64,000 nucleotides of DNA from Dyella_B sp035503745 (GCF_035503745.1 NZ_DATJTC010000035.1:14018-78017); one strand, 5' to 3'. Counted from the first letter of the stretch, positions 17,604 through 26,345 are shown. Translations and numbers: made by a program. The notes: generated by a model from the letters alone, not told the origin.

Positions 17604-17692
17604 GGCGCGCTCCTGATCAAAGTCGATGCGTTCAAGCCGATGCGCGACGGCGGCCGCATGAGCGTGCCACCATCGCCATGAGACCAACGTTA

Positions 17693-17710
17693 TAGTTACA
17701 TATGAAACTA
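17693..17710. promoter_or_regulatory. MarR-type palindromic operator between hppD and marR
   Basis: TAGTTACAT/ATGAAACTA: an 18-bp inverted repeat matching at 8 of 9 positions, AT-rich in a GC-rich setting. It lies 90 bases upstream of hppD and 22 bases upstream of the marR start at 17732. MarR proteins typically bind 16-20 bp palindromes of this kind in their own divergent promoter, so autoregulation plus control of hppD is inferred. Confidence 0.65.
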
Positions 17711-17731
17711 ATTGCAAGGAACAGTGCCGCA

Positions 17732-18196
17732 ATGCCCAACCCGCGCAAGCCTGCCCCCGCCGGAGCCGAACACGCCCCCCTGCAGCTGGAGCATTTCCTG
17801 CCCTACAAGCTCTCCATCCTGTCCAACACGGTGAGCCAGGCCATTGCGGACGATTACCAGCGACGTTACGACCTGAGCGTGACGGAATGGCGCGTGATGG
17901 CGGTGCTGGCACGGTTCGACGGCCTGTCGGCGCGGGAGGTGGCCGAGCGCACCGCCATGGACAAGGTGGCGGTAAGCCGGGCGCTGGCCCGCCTGGTGGA
18001 AGCCGGTCGCGTGCATCGTGAGACGCACGGCAACGACAAGCGCCGCTCGGTACTCAGCCTCACTGAGGCCGGCTGGGCCATTCACGATGACGTGGCGCCG
18101 ATGGCGCGCGCGCGGGAGCGCGAAGTGCTGGCCAAGCTGGACGCGCAAGAGCAAGAGTGGCTCAACCGCATCCTGGACAAGCTGCTGGCGCACTGA
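17732..18196 (+). CDS. MarR-family transcriptional regulator, likely of tyrosine catabolism
   Basis: A winged-helix repressor of 154 residues. The core LSVTEWRVMAVLARFDGLSAREVAERTAMDKVAVSRALARLVEAGRV contains the helix-turn-helix, followed by the wing KRRSVLSLTEAG. The ligand-binding/dimerisation helices are at both ends. The ATG at 17732 (MPNPRKPAP) is preferred over 17702 because AAGGA lies 12 bases upstream, while the ATG at 17702 has no RBS and sits inside the palindromic operator. Divergence from hppD suggests it senses a tyrosine-pathway intermediate and represses hppD and perhaps hmgA-fahA; the ligand is unknown. Confidence 0.88.
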   Translation: MPNPRKPAPAGAEHAPLQLEHFLPYKLSILSNTVSQAIADDYQRRYDLSVTEWRVMAVLARFDGLSAREVAERTAMDKVAVSRALARLVEAGRVHRETHGNDKRRSVLSLTEAGWAIHDDVAPMARAREREVLAKLDAQEQEWLNRILDKLLAH

Positions 18197-18243
18197 AGCG
18201 TGCCGGGTCGTTGCGGCACGCGCCGGAACGACCCGTCAGGACA

Positions 18244-19752
18244 TCATTTCACGCCATGCATCAGGCGGTTGATCAGCGGCGAGACCAGCCACAGCAGCCC
18301 GCCCGCGCCAACCAGCAGCCAGAAGCCGAAGGTGAACCCGCCCAGCGCGGAGGCGGCGGTCATGCCGCCGGTGCCGCTGATGTAGCCCGCCACCAGTCCG
18401 GACAGATTGCCGCCCACCGCCAGCGAAAGAAACCAGCCGCCCATCGCTACGCCGACCAGGCGCGGCGGCGCCAGCTTGGTGACCATCGACAGGCCGATCG
18501 GCGACAGGCACAGCTCGCCAACCGTCTGCAGCACGTAGCACAGCGTCAGCGGCCAGAACGGAATCAGGCTGCCGCCCTCGCCGATCAGCTTGGACAGCGC
18601 GTACATCAGCCCGGCGAAGCCCAGCCCGTTGAAGATCAGGCCAAGGCCGAACTTGCGCGGGATCGACGGCTCCCGGTGGCGCTTGGCCAGCAACCCCCAC
18701 GTCAGCGATACCACCGGCGCCAGCACGATGATCGCCAGCGGGCTGACCGACTGGAACCACGCCACCGGGAACGTCCAGCCGCCGGGCATGCGCCGGTCGA
18801 CCAGGTTTTCCGCCAGGAAATTGAACGAGGTGCCAAGCTGGTAATAGAACGTCCAGAACAGCACGTTGAAAGCGAAGATGACCAGCATCGCCACCACGCG
18901 GTCCAACTGCACCCGGTCGTGGCGCTTGGCCTCGACCATCAGCGCTACGGCGACGATCACAAACAGCGGCCCCAGCACCAGCGACAGTCGCTGCGCACCG
19001 TAGCGCAGCAGCAGGTACACCAGCGGCACCGCCACCGCCACGCCAAGCAGCACCCAGACCACGCGGGCCAGCCCTTCGGCGCCGGGCGCCGGACGCCCCA
19101 CGCCTTTGAGGCCGCGCCGGCCGAACCAGAACCACACCAGGCTCAACAGCATGCCTACGCCGGCCGCCGCAAACACCACCTTGTAGTTCTGCTGCATCGG
19201 CGTGTCGGTGACATACCCGGCCAGCCAGCCGGTCAGCAGCGGCGCCACCAGCGCGCCGAAGTTGATGCCCATGTAGAACAGCGTGAAACCGCGGTCGCGG
19301 CGCTCGTCGGCCATGCCGTAGAGCTGTCCGACCATGGAGGAAATATTCGGCTTGAACAGCCCGTTGCCCACGATCACCAGCGCCAGGCCGCACAACAGCA
19401 GGTTCTGCTCCGGCAGCATCATCACGAACAGGCCCAGCCCCATCACCAGCGCGCCGACCAGGATCGAACGCTGGTAACCGATGACCTTGTCGGCCACGAA
19501 GCCGCCAAAAATGCTGCTGGCGTAAACAAGTGCGGTATACGCGCTGAAAATCGCGCTGGCCCACGCCTGGCCGGATGGATCGCCGTGATAGAACTGCGCC
19601 ACGATGTACAACGCCAGCGCCCAGCTCACGCTGTAGAACGAAAAGCGCTCCCAGAACTCGGTCATGAACAGCATCCACAGCGGCCGCGGATGGCCGAGCA
19701 TCTGCGGAAAGTCGGGCACGGCGGCGATGCCGGCGGCGGGATTCTGGCTCAC
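18244..19752 (-). CDS. POT-family proton-dependent oligopeptide transporter
   Basis: Inner-membrane di-/tripeptide:H+ symporter of the POT/PTR family, 502 residues with about 14 hydrophobic segments. The ExxER-type motif is present as MTEFWERFSFYS in the first helix, followed by FGGFVADKVIGYQRSI, the LALVIVGNGLFKPNISSMVGQLYG signature, and FTLFYMGINFGALVAPLL. The C-terminal half has ELCLSPIGLSMVTKLAPPRLVG. A GTG start at 19752 with GGGGGA upstream is preferred; ATG 19800 has no RBS. It is on the same strand as tryptophan dioxygenase but separated by a repeat element, so joint transcription is uncertain. Confidence 0.93.
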   Translation of the reverse strand: MSQNPAAGIAAVPDFPQMLGHPRPLWMLFMTEFWERFSFYSVSWALALYIVAQFYHGDPSGQAWASAIFSAYTALVYASSIFGGFVADKVIGYQRSILVGALVMGLGLFVMMLPEQNLLLCGLALVIVGNGLFKPNISSMVGQLYGMADERRDRGFTLFYMGINFGALVAPLLTGWLAGYVTDTPMQQNYKVVFAAAGVGMLLSLVWFWFGRRGLKGVGRPAPGAEGLARVVWVLLGVAVAVPLVYLLLRYGAQRLSLVLGPLFVIVAVALMVEAKRHDRVQLDRVVAMLVIFAFNVLFWTFYYQLGTSFNFLAENLVDRRMPGGWTFPVAWFQSVSPLAIIVLAPVVSLTWGLLAKRHREPSIPRKFGLGLIFNGLGFAGLMYALSKLIGEGGSLIPFWPLTLCYVLQTVGELCLSPIGLSMVTKLAPPRLVGVAMGGWFLSLAVGGNLSGLVAGYISGTGGMTAASALGGFTFGFWLLVGAGGLLWLVSPLINRLMHGVK

Positions 19753-19808
19753 GGATTTCCCCCTGGAAGAATAGGTATGGCAGCTTCGCATCGGCTGCAC
19801 TGGACTTG

Positions 19809-19900
19809 CTAGGACCTGTTTACGCTATGCGCGTAGCCCGGTTGCGTTTGAGTGGCCGCCATCCGGCGCGGGCTACGTCCATAGTGTAAACAGGCCCTAG
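19809..19900. repeat. Interspersed palindromic element, compact copy (A)
   Basis: A 92-bp element with inverted ends: CTAGGACCTGTTTACGCTAT at the left and ATAGTGTAAACAGGCCCTAG at the right, and inner arms GCGTAGCCCGG / GCGCGGGCTACGTC. The central spacer is short. It belongs to the same family as copies at 40339, 42272, 52982, 55205 and 57790. It lies between the POT transporter and tryptophan dioxygenase genes. Confidence 0.85.
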
Positions 19901-20010
19901 ATGTAACCAGCAGCACCGCTGGCGTCAAACGCAACGCAGCATCTTCAGCCGGGCGCGGAAGTTTCAGGCCAACGTCATTGCGGCGCAGACGCCCATCGCG
20001 GCGAGGGAGA

Positions 20011-20871
20011 TCAGCTGCCCAGCACCGTGCGCACATCCAGCAATTCGGGAAAGAATTCCAGCTCCAGCGCCTTCTTGAGAAACGCCACGCCGGAGGAACC
20101 GCCCGTACCGCGCCGATGTCCGATGATGCGCTCCACCGTCTTCATGTGGCGGAACCGCCATAGCTGGAAACTTTCCTCCATGTCCACCAGTTGTTCGCAC
20201 ATGTGGTACTCCGGCCAAAACATGGCGGTGTCCTCATAGATGCGCTTGAACACCGGCAACAGCGCTTCATGGCGACGGTACGGCTCGCTCCAGTCGCGAT
20301 CGAGCAGCGCCTCGGGCACCGCATGGCCGCGGCGCGCCAGGTAGCGCAGAAATTCGTCGTAAAGGCTGGGCGCCTGCAGCACCTCGCGCAATGCCGACTG
20401 CGCGGCCGGGTCGTGATCGAACACGCGCAGCATCTGCGCGTTCTTGTTGCCCAGCATGAACTCGATCTGCCGGTATTGCAGCGATTGAAAGCCCGACGAA
20501 GGCCCCAGTGCCTCGCGAAATTCCAGGTATTCGGCCGGCGTCAGCGTCTCCAGCACCGCCCACTGCTCGAACAGCTGACGCTGCACCTGCTTGACCCGCG
20601 CCAGGATCTTCAGGCACCCGTTCACGTCATCGCCGCGCAGGTGCGCCAGCGCCGATTTCAGCTCATGGATGATCAGCTTCATCCACAACTCGGCCACCTG
20701 GTGCTGCACGATGAACAGCATCTCGTCGTGATGCGCGGGCTGGGTAAGGGGGTGTTGCGCGGACAGGAGCTGATCCAGCCGCAGGTAGCCGCCGTAGGTC
20801 ATCTGCCCGTTCAGGTCGAGCTGGATGCCCGCCTCGAGATCACGCTGGTTATCCGTCATAAAGGTCGGCAA
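20011..20871 (-). CDS. kynA: Tryptophan 2,3-dioxygenase
   Basis: Heme enzyme opening the indole ring of L-tryptophan to N-formylkynurenine, first step of the kynurenine route. The 286-residue protein has TYGGYLRLDQLLSAQHP, HDEMLFIVQHQVAELWMKLIIHEL, FREALGPSSGFQSLQYRQIEFMLGNKN and the heme-ligand region FRHMKTVERIIGHRRGTGGSSG. The start at 20871 (MPTFMTDNQ) or at 20859 (MTDNQRD) cannot be separated. No kynB or kynU is adjacent. A perfect palindrome lies 16 bases upstream of the start, suggesting transcriptional control. Confidence 0.97.
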   Translation of the reverse strand: MPTFMTDNQRDLEAGIQLDLNGQMTYGGYLRLDQLLSAQHPLTQPAHHDEMLFIVQHQVAELWMKLIIHELKSALAHLRGDDVNGCLKILARVKQVQRQLFEQWAVLETLTPAEYLEFREALGPSSGFQSLQYRQIEFMLGNKNAQMLRVFDHDPAAQSALREVLQAPSLYDEFLRYLARRGHAVPEALLDRDWSEPYRRHEALLPVFKRIYEDTAMFWPEYHMCEQLVDMEESFQLWRFRHMKTVERIIGHRRGTGGSSGVAFLKKALELEFFPELLDVRTVLGS

Positions 20872-20886
20872 GCACGGAAAACGCTC

Positions 20887-20903
20887 ATGTTAACCGTTAA
20901 CAT
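20887..20903. promoter_or_regulatory. Perfect 17-bp palindrome upstream of kynA
   Basis: ATGTTAAC-C-GTTAACAT, a perfect palindrome with a single central base, 16 bases upstream of kynA. Read toward kynA, TTGATC lies 17 bases before it, so the palindrome would overlap a -10 region; this is the position of a repressor operator. The binding protein is not identifiable here. Confidence 0.65.
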
Positions 20904-21115
20904 TGCCTGCGTAATATGTAGATCAAGCCCCAGCACCCCGCCCTGCCACCAAGGGTCCGTACGGGCTCGCATGCTGCACCGTACCTTGCGGCGCAACATG
21001 GGTGCCTGCTATCAAATAGGGGTTTTTTTGAGACTTTCCCTGTGCGCAAGGCCCCACTGGATGGGCCTCGCCTCCCCCGCAGAAACTCTTTCCTTACCCC
21101 ATCCGGGAGCGAGTC

Positions 21116-22201
21116 GTGTCCATCGCCGCCAAGTTTGAAATCGAATACCTGCAATACCTCGACGCGGAAGGCAAGCAGGTCCGTGACGACCTGCCTGAGT
21201 TCGCCAAAGACCTCCACCACATGGTCGAGCTGTACAAGCTGATGATGTCCACCCGCGTGTTCGACGCCAAGTCGGTTGCCCTGCAACGTACCGGCAAGCT
21301 CGGCACGTATGCAAGCTGCCTGGGCCATGAGGCCGCCCACGTGGGCATCGGCAGCGCCATGAAGCCCGAGGACGTGCTGGCACCGAGCTATCGCGAATAC
21401 GGCGCCCAGCTGTTCCGCGGCGTGCAGCCGCGCGAGGTGTACATGTACTGGGGCGGCGACGAACGCGGCAACGACTACCAGAAGGAACCGGCCCGCCACG
21501 ACTTCGCCTGGTCGGTGCCGATCGCCACGCAATGCCTGCATGCCGCCGGTTCCGCGCTGGCGTTCAAGATCCGCAACGAACCGCGCGTGGCGGTGTGCAC
21601 GATCGGCGACGGCGGTTCGTCCAAGGGCGACTTCTACGGCGCCATCAACATCGCCGGCGCGCAGAACCTGCCGATGGTGGCGGTGATCGTCAACAACCAG
21701 TGGGCGATCTCGGTGCCGCGCAAGATCCAGTCCGGCGCGCCGACGCTGGCGCAGAAGGGCATCGCCGCCGGCCTGTTCTCGATCCAGGTGGACGGCAACG
21801 ACATCATCGCCGTGCGCAAGGCCATGGAAGATGCGCTCGAGCGCGCCCGCACCGGCAAGGGCGGCAGCGTGCTGGAGCTGGTCACCTACCGCCTGAGCGA
21901 CCACACCACCGCTGACGACGCGCGCCGTTATCGCGGCGAACAGGAAGTGAAGGACGCCTGGGCGAAGGAACCCATGAAACGCCTGCGCAACTGGCTGGTC
22001 GCGAAGAAAGCGTGGGACGACCAGAAAGAAGAAGCGTGGAAGACCGAGTGCGACGACTGGATGGACAACGAGGTCAACGCCTACCTCCAGACCAAGACCC
22101 AGCCGGTCACGGCGATGTTTGACTACACCTTCGCCGAAGTCCCGGCGGACCTGGCCAAGCAACGCGATCTGGCAATCTCGCTCGACAAGAAGGCGCACTA
22201 A
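21116..22201 (+). CDS. pdhA: Pyruvate dehydrogenase E1 component, alpha subunit
   Basis: TPP-dependent E1-alpha of a 2-oxoacid dehydrogenase complex, 361 residues. Seen are LYKLMMSTRVFDAKSVALQRTGKLGTYASCLGHEAAHVG, PSYREYG, the TPP motif GDGGSSKGDFYGAINIAG ending in VNNQWAIS, and the phosphorylation-loop-like YRLSDHTTADDARRYR. It begins at GTG 21116 behind GGGAG. Three bases separate it from pdhB. The operon type (alpha/beta/E2) can handle pyruvate or branched-chain 2-oxoacids; the family resemblance favours pyruvate, but substrate choice is inference. Confidence 0.94.
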   Translation: MSIAAKFEIEYLQYLDAEGKQVRDDLPEFAKDLHHMVELYKLMMSTRVFDAKSVALQRTGKLGTYASCLGHEAAHVGIGSAMKPEDVLAPSYREYGAQLFRGVQPREVYMYWGGDERGNDYQKEPARHDFAWSVPIATQCLHAAGSALAFKIRNEPRVAVCTIGDGGSSKGDFYGAINIAGAQNLPMVAVIVNNQWAISVPRKIQSGAPTLAQKGIAAGLFSIQVDGNDIIAVRKAMEDALERARTGKGGSVLELVTYRLSDHTTADDARRYRGEQEVKDAWAKEPMKRLRNWLVAKKAWDDQKEEAWKTECDDWMDNEVNAYLQTKTQPVTAMFDYTFAEVPADLAKQRDLAISLDKKAH

Positions 22202-22204
22202 GTC

Positions 22205-23185
22205 ATGGCACAAATCACTCTTATCGAAGCCGTCACCCAGGCGCTGGCCTATGAAATGGCCCACGACGAAAGCGTCGTAGTGCTGGGCGAAGACGTGGGC
22301 GTGAACGGCGGCGTGTTCCGCGCCACCCAGGGCCTGCAGGAAAAATTCGGCGAACTGCGCGTGCTGGACACGCCGCTGGACGAAACCACCATCGCCGGCG
22401 TCACCGTGGGCCTGGCCGCGCAAGGCATGAAACCCGTGGCCGAGGCGCAGTTCGAAGGCTTCATCTATCCGATGATGGAGCAGATCGCCTGCCACGCCGC
22501 GCGCCTGCGCAACCGCACGCGCGGGCGCATCACCGTGCCGGCCGTGTGGCGTGCGCCGTGGGGCGGCGGCATTCGCGCGCCGGAGCACCACTCCGAAGCC
22601 AACGAGCACCTGTTCACCAATATCCCCGGCCTGCGCGTGGTGATGCCGTCCTCGCCGGCGCGCGCTTATGGCTTGCTGCTGGCCGCGATCCGCGATCCGG
22701 ATCCGGTGATGTTCTTCGAACCCAAGCGCATCTACCGCCAATACAAGGAAGAAGTGCCCGACGACGGCGAAGCGCTGCCGCTGGACGTGTGCTTCGTGCT
22801 GCGCGACGGCACCGACGTCACCATCGTGACCTGGGGCGCACAGGTGAAAGAAGCGCTGGAAGCGGCCGATGCGCTGGCCGAGGAAGGCATCAGCGCCGAA
22901 GTGATCGACGTGGCCACGCTCACCCCGCTGGACTTTGACACCATCGCCGAGTCGGTGCAGAAGACCGGCCGCTGCGTGATCGTGCACGAAGCTCCCAAGA
23001 CCGCCGGCTTCGGCGCGGAAATCGCCGCGCGCATCGCCGAGGAATGTCTCTATGACCTGCTTGCGCCGGTCGAGCGCGTCACCGGCTACGACACACACAT
23101 TCCGCTGTTCCGCCTGGAGATGAAATATCTGCCGAGCGCGGACCGGGTGGTCGAAGCCGCCAAACGCACGCTTGCCGCAAGCTGA
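22205..23185 (+). CDS. pdhB: Pyruvate dehydrogenase E1 component, beta subunit
   Basis: E1-beta subunit, 326 residues, partner of the gene just upstream. It has the transketolase pyrimidine domain (VVLGEDVGVNGGVFRATQGLQEKFG, VLDTPLDETTIAGVTVGLAAQGMKPVAEAQFEGF with the activating Glu) and the C-terminal domain (VTIVTWGAQVKEAL, IDVATLTPLDFDTI, HEAPKTAGFGAEIAA, RVTGYDTHIPLF). It is followed by a 157-base gap with GC-rich hairpins before the E2 gene. Confidence 0.96.
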   Translation: MAQITLIEAVTQALAYEMAHDESVVVLGEDVGVNGGVFRATQGLQEKFGELRVLDTPLDETTIAGVTVGLAAQGMKPVAEAQFEGFIYPMMEQIACHAARLRNRTRGRITVPAVWRAPWGGGIRAPEHHSEANEHLFTNIPGLRVVMPSSPARAYGLLLAAIRDPDPVMFFEPKRIYRQYKEEVPDDGEALPLDVCFVLRDGTDVTIVTWGAQVKEALEAADALAEEGISAEVIDVATLTPLDFDTIAESVQKTGRCVIVHEAPKTAGFGAEIAARIAEECLYDLLAPVERVTGYDTHIPLFRLEMKYLPSADRVVEAAKRTLAAS

Positions 23186-23194
23186 TGCTCTTAG

Positions 23195-23303
23195 CCCCTC
23201 TCCTTAGCTTGCAGGGGGAGGCTGGGAGGGGGTAACGCTCTTGCTTTGAACCCAACGGCTTCACCCTCATCCCAACCCTCCCCTGCTGCACGCGGGGGAG
23301 GGG
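23195..23303. repeat. Two CCCTCCCC-type hairpins between pdhB and E2
   Basis: The gap holds an imperfect unit around 23195-23232 (CCCTCTCC ... GGGGGAGG) and a perfect one with CCCTCCCC at 23276-23283 and GGGGAGGG at 23295-23302, 11-base loop. They are the same GC-rich class as 1996-2019. Sitting inside an operon they may adjust E2 expression relative to E1. Confidence 0.6.
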
Positions 23304-23342
23304 GACAAAACAACGAATCATCCACTTTTCGGAAATCCGAAC

Positions 23343-24728
23343 ATGGCCGACATCAAGACGTTCTACCTGCCGGACCTCGGCGAAGGCCTGCCCGACGCCA
23401 CCATCGTCGAATGGCACGTGAAGGAAGGCGACACCATCAAGCTCGACGCCCCGCTGGTGTCGATGGAAACCGCCAAGGCGGTGGTCGACGTGCCCTCGCC
23501 CTACACCGGCAAGGTCACCAAACTGCACGGCGCCGCCGGCGACGTGATCGAAACCGGCGCCGCGCTGGCCGAATTCGAACCCGATCCCAATGCCAAGCAG
23601 CGTGCCGAGGCCGAAGCCACCGGCCATCATCACGGCCCCAAGAAAGCAGCCTCGCCCGCGGCCGAACCCAAGAAAGTCACCGCTTCGGATGAAGGCGGCG
23701 AGATCGAAGAGGGCAATGGCGAAACAGTCGTCCGCGAAGACGAAGGCACGGTGGTCGGCGCGATGATCAGCGGCAGCCACGTGCACGTCGAACAAGCCTC
23801 CAGCGTGGGCGGCGTGAAAGCTGTGCCGGCCGTGCGCGCGCTGGCCAAGAAGCTCAAGGTCGACCTCGCCCGCGTCAAACCCACCGGCGCTGACGGCGTG
23901 GTCACCCTGCAGGACGTGAAGAACGCCGCCGCCAGCGGCAGCGCCACGCTAGGCAGCGCCCCCGCGCGCGCGGTTCCCGCCTCGGCCGGCCGCCACCTGG
24001 CGCCCGAACTGCCGCAGCCGGAACCGGCACGCACGCCGACCTCGCTCGCCGGCAAGCCGGTACGCACCGCACCGCCGAGCGTGCAGGCCAGCGGCCAGCC
24101 GGAGCAGCTCAAAGGCGTGCGCCGCAACATGGCCCGCGTGATGGCCGACGCGCACGCCAACGTGGTGCCCACCACCCTGGTGGACGATGCCGACCTGCAC
24201 GCCTGGATCGGCAAGCAGGACATTACCGCGCGACTGATCCGCTCGATCGTCGCCGCATGCAAGGCGGTGCCCGCGCTCAACGCATGGTTCGACGGCAAGA
24301 ACCTCAGCCGCACCCTGCATCCGCACGTGGACATCGGCATTGCGGTGGATACCGAGGATGGCCTGTTCGTGCCGGCCCTGCGCAACGCCGACGTGCTCGA
24401 CGGAGCGGGGATCCGCGCCGGTATCAAGCGCCTGCGCACGCAGGTGGAAGACCGCACCATTCCTTCGTCGGAACTGAGCGGCTACACCATCAGCCTGTCG
24501 AACTTCGGCATGTTTGCCGGCCGCTACGCCACACCCGTGGTGGTGCCGCCCTGCGTGGCCATCATCGGCGCGGGCAAACTCAGCCACGACGTGGTGGCGG
24601 TGATGGGCGGCATCGAAGTGCATCGCCGCATGCCGATCAGCCTCACCTTCGATCATCGCGCCGCGACTGGCGGCGAGGCGGCGCGTTTCCTGAAAGCGTT
24701 GCTGGACGATTTGTCGCTGCCGAACTAA
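23343..24728 (+). CDS. pdhC: Dihydrolipoamide acetyltransferase (E2) of pyruvate dehydrogenase
   Basis: E2 core of the complex, transferring acetyl groups to CoA; 461 residues. One lipoyl domain (residues 1-80; lipoyl Lys45 in METAKAVVDVPSP), a charged linker, a peripheral-subunit-binding domain around residues 158-195 (AVPAVRALAKKLKVDLARVKPTG), an Ala/Pro linker, and the catalytic domain from about 255. The active-site segment is FDHRAATGGEAARFLK: the catalytic His is present, but the usual HRxxDG Asp (sometimes Asn) is Thr. No E3 (lpd) gene follows; a bidirectional terminator does. Confidence 0.95.
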   Translation: MADIKTFYLPDLGEGLPDATIVEWHVKEGDTIKLDAPLVSMETAKAVVDVPSPYTGKVTKLHGAAGDVIETGAALAEFEPDPNAKQRAEAEATGHHHGPKKAASPAAEPKKVTASDEGGEIEEGNGETVVREDEGTVVGAMISGSHVHVEQASSVGGVKAVPAVRALAKKLKVDLARVKPTGADGVVTLQDVKNAAASGSATLGSAPARAVPASAGRHLAPELPQPEPARTPTSLAGKPVRTAPPSVQASGQPEQLKGVRRNMARVMADAHANVVPTTLVDDADLHAWIGKQDITARLIRSIVAACKAVPALNAWFDGKNLSRTLHPHVDIGIAVDTEDGLFVPALRNADVLDGAGIRAGIKRLRTQVEDRTIPSSELSGYTISLSNFGMFAGRYATPVVVPPCVAIIGAGKLSHDVVAVMGGIEVHRRMPISLTFDHRAATGGEAARFLKALLDDLSLPN

Positions 24729-24742
24729 CCGGCAGAGCACGG

Positions 24743-24773
24743 AAAAAAAAGCGCCTTTCATGGCGCTTTTTTT
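24743..24773. terminator. Bidirectional rho-independent terminator
   Basis: A8-GCGCC-TTTCAT-GGCGC-T7, extended by A-T pairing on both sides, between the convergent E2 gene and the MFS transporter gene. Confidence 0.92.
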
Positions 24774-24797
24774 CGAGGCAACCGTACCTGGCAAGGG

Positions 24798-26219
24798 TCA
24801 CTCGTTTCCGGATCCGTTGCGGGCGGCGTCATTGAGGCGCAAATGCCGCGTTTCGGGTGCCCAGGCGATCGACACCAGCATGCCGATCAGCAACACCGCG
24901 GCCAGCATCATCATGGTGGGTTGCAGACCCCACGCTTGCATGCCGATCGGCAACAGAAACACGCCTCCCGCCGACCCCAGACGGCTGCATGCGATGGCAA
25001 ATCCGACGCCGCTGGCGCGCACTTCGGTCGGAAAAGACTCTGGCGGATACACGCCCACGAGATTGGATACGGCCGAGAGCGCCGCCGTGAACAAGGCAAA
25101 CGCCGCCACCAGCGCCATCGGCAACGAACTGGGCAGCAGGCTCAGCGCCATCAACGCCGCTGCCGTCACCGCGAACGATCCAATCAGGAAAACGCGCCGC
25201 GGAAGCTTGACCGTGAGCCAGATACCCAGCAGCGCACCGGCGATCAGCAGGCCGTTGAGCAGCAGGTCGGCATTGCTGTCTTCCTCCAGGTGGATCACCT
25301 TGAGGATACCTGGCAGGAACGTATAGATCGCGAAATACGGAATCACCAGGCACACGAAGAATATGCAATTGAACAGCGTGCGCCGAATCATGTCATGACG
25401 GAACAACCGCCCGAACCCGCCGGGCGCAGAGGCGTGGTCGTGCGTGCTGGTATCCAGCACCACGTCCGCGCCGAAACATTTCCTGACCACGGCCTCGGCT
25501 TCGGCGCGGCGACCTTTGTCGAACAACCAGCGCGGCGACTCCGGGGTACCCATGCGCAGTACCAGCACGATCAGCGCGGGCACGCCTGCGGAGGCGAGCA
25601 GCCAGCGCCATGCGCCCGGATCCGATCCATGCGACACATACGCCATGCCAATCAGGTTGGCCGCGACATAGCCGATGGTCCAGATCACACTGAACGAGCC
25701 GAGCAGCAGTCCGCGATGCTTGCGTGGCGAGAATTCGGCGAGAATGGCATGGCCCACGGCGAAATCGCCCCCCATGCCCAAGCCCAGCAGCATGCGCAAG
25801 AGACACAGCGCAATCGCCGTCTGTGCGTAAAATTGCGCGAAGGCCGCCAACGTGATGATGACGAAGCTCAGCAGAAAGATCTTCTGACGGCCCACGCGGT
25901 CCGAAAGCCGGCCGAACAACAGGCTGCCCAGGAAAATGCCGACCAGCGTGGAGCTGCCGATCAACCCTTCCCATAGCGCGCGGTAATGCCCCTGCGCACC
26001 ATAGGTCTGGTCAAGGAAGGGCTTGAGCGCATAGGCGATGGTGCCGATGGCATAGCCTTCGGTGAGGTGCGCGCCGAAGGTAAGCGCAGCGATCTTGCAG
26101 TGAAATCCATTGAGCGGCACATCGTCGAGCAGGATTTTCCCGTCTTGGGACGGCCGCGGCGCGTCGCCATGCCGGGCTTTTCCCCTCACAACCGATGCTT
26201 GTCCGTCACCACTAGCCAT
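24798..26219 (-). CDS. MFS transporter (metabolite:H+ symporter type)
   Basis: A 473-residue 12-helix major-facilitator protein. Family landmarks are FGRLSDRVGRQKIFLLS after helix 2, LGLGMGGDFAVGHAILAEFSPRKHRG in the helix 4-5 loop, GTPESPRWLFDKGR before the central loop and YPPESFPTEVRASGVGFA in the second half, all typical of sugar/aromatic-acid type MFS carriers. The ATG at 26219 has AGGAGG 6 bases upstream; a start at 26234 is poorer. It is the last gene of the leftward run after the dehydrogenase, reductase and Fae genes, so it probably imports that pathway's substrate. The substrate is not readable. Confidence 0.87.
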   Translation of the reverse strand: MASGDGQASVVRGKARHGDAPRPSQDGKILLDDVPLNGFHCKIAALTFGAHLTEGYAIGTIAYALKPFLDQTYGAQGHYRALWEGLIGSSTLVGIFLGSLLFGRLSDRVGRQKIFLLSFVIITLAAFAQFYAQTAIALCLLRMLLGLGMGGDFAVGHAILAEFSPRKHRGLLLGSFSVIWTIGYVAANLIGMAYVSHGSDPGAWRWLLASAGVPALIVLVLRMGTPESPRWLFDKGRRAEAEAVVRKCFGADVVLDTSTHDHASAPGGFGRLFRHDMIRRTLFNCIFFVCLVIPYFAIYTFLPGILKVIHLEEDSNADLLLNGLLIAGALLGIWLTVKLPRRVFLIGSFAVTAAALMALSLLPSSLPMALVAAFALFTAALSAVSNLVGVYPPESFPTEVRASGVGFAIACSRLGSAGGVFLLPIGMQAWGLQPTMMMLAAVLLIGMLVSIAWAPETRHLRLNDAARNGSGNE

Positions 26220-26345
26220 AACGCCTCCTGACACCCAGCGATGCCATGCGGGCGCCGTCGCTTTTGCGGACGACGCCGTTACCTGCTCCGAAAAAGGCCT
26301 GGATGGGGAGCGCGAAACTGCCCCATTTCGGATCAGCGCTGCTGA

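Noticed and set aside
18157..19812. 551-codon Gln/Arg/His-rich plus-strand frame
   Set aside because: Antisense to the POT transporter; low-complexity composition typical of shadow frames.
20897..23098. 733-codon open frame antisense to pdhA and pdhB
   Set aside because: Composition dominated by His, Arg, Val and Gly; no RBS or motif; pdhAB are clear on the other strand.
23195..23303. GC-rich hairpins between pdhB and E2 considered as a terminator
   Set aside because: No T-run follows either hairpin and the E2 gene is needed by the same complex; more likely intergenic repeats or mRNA-processing structures.
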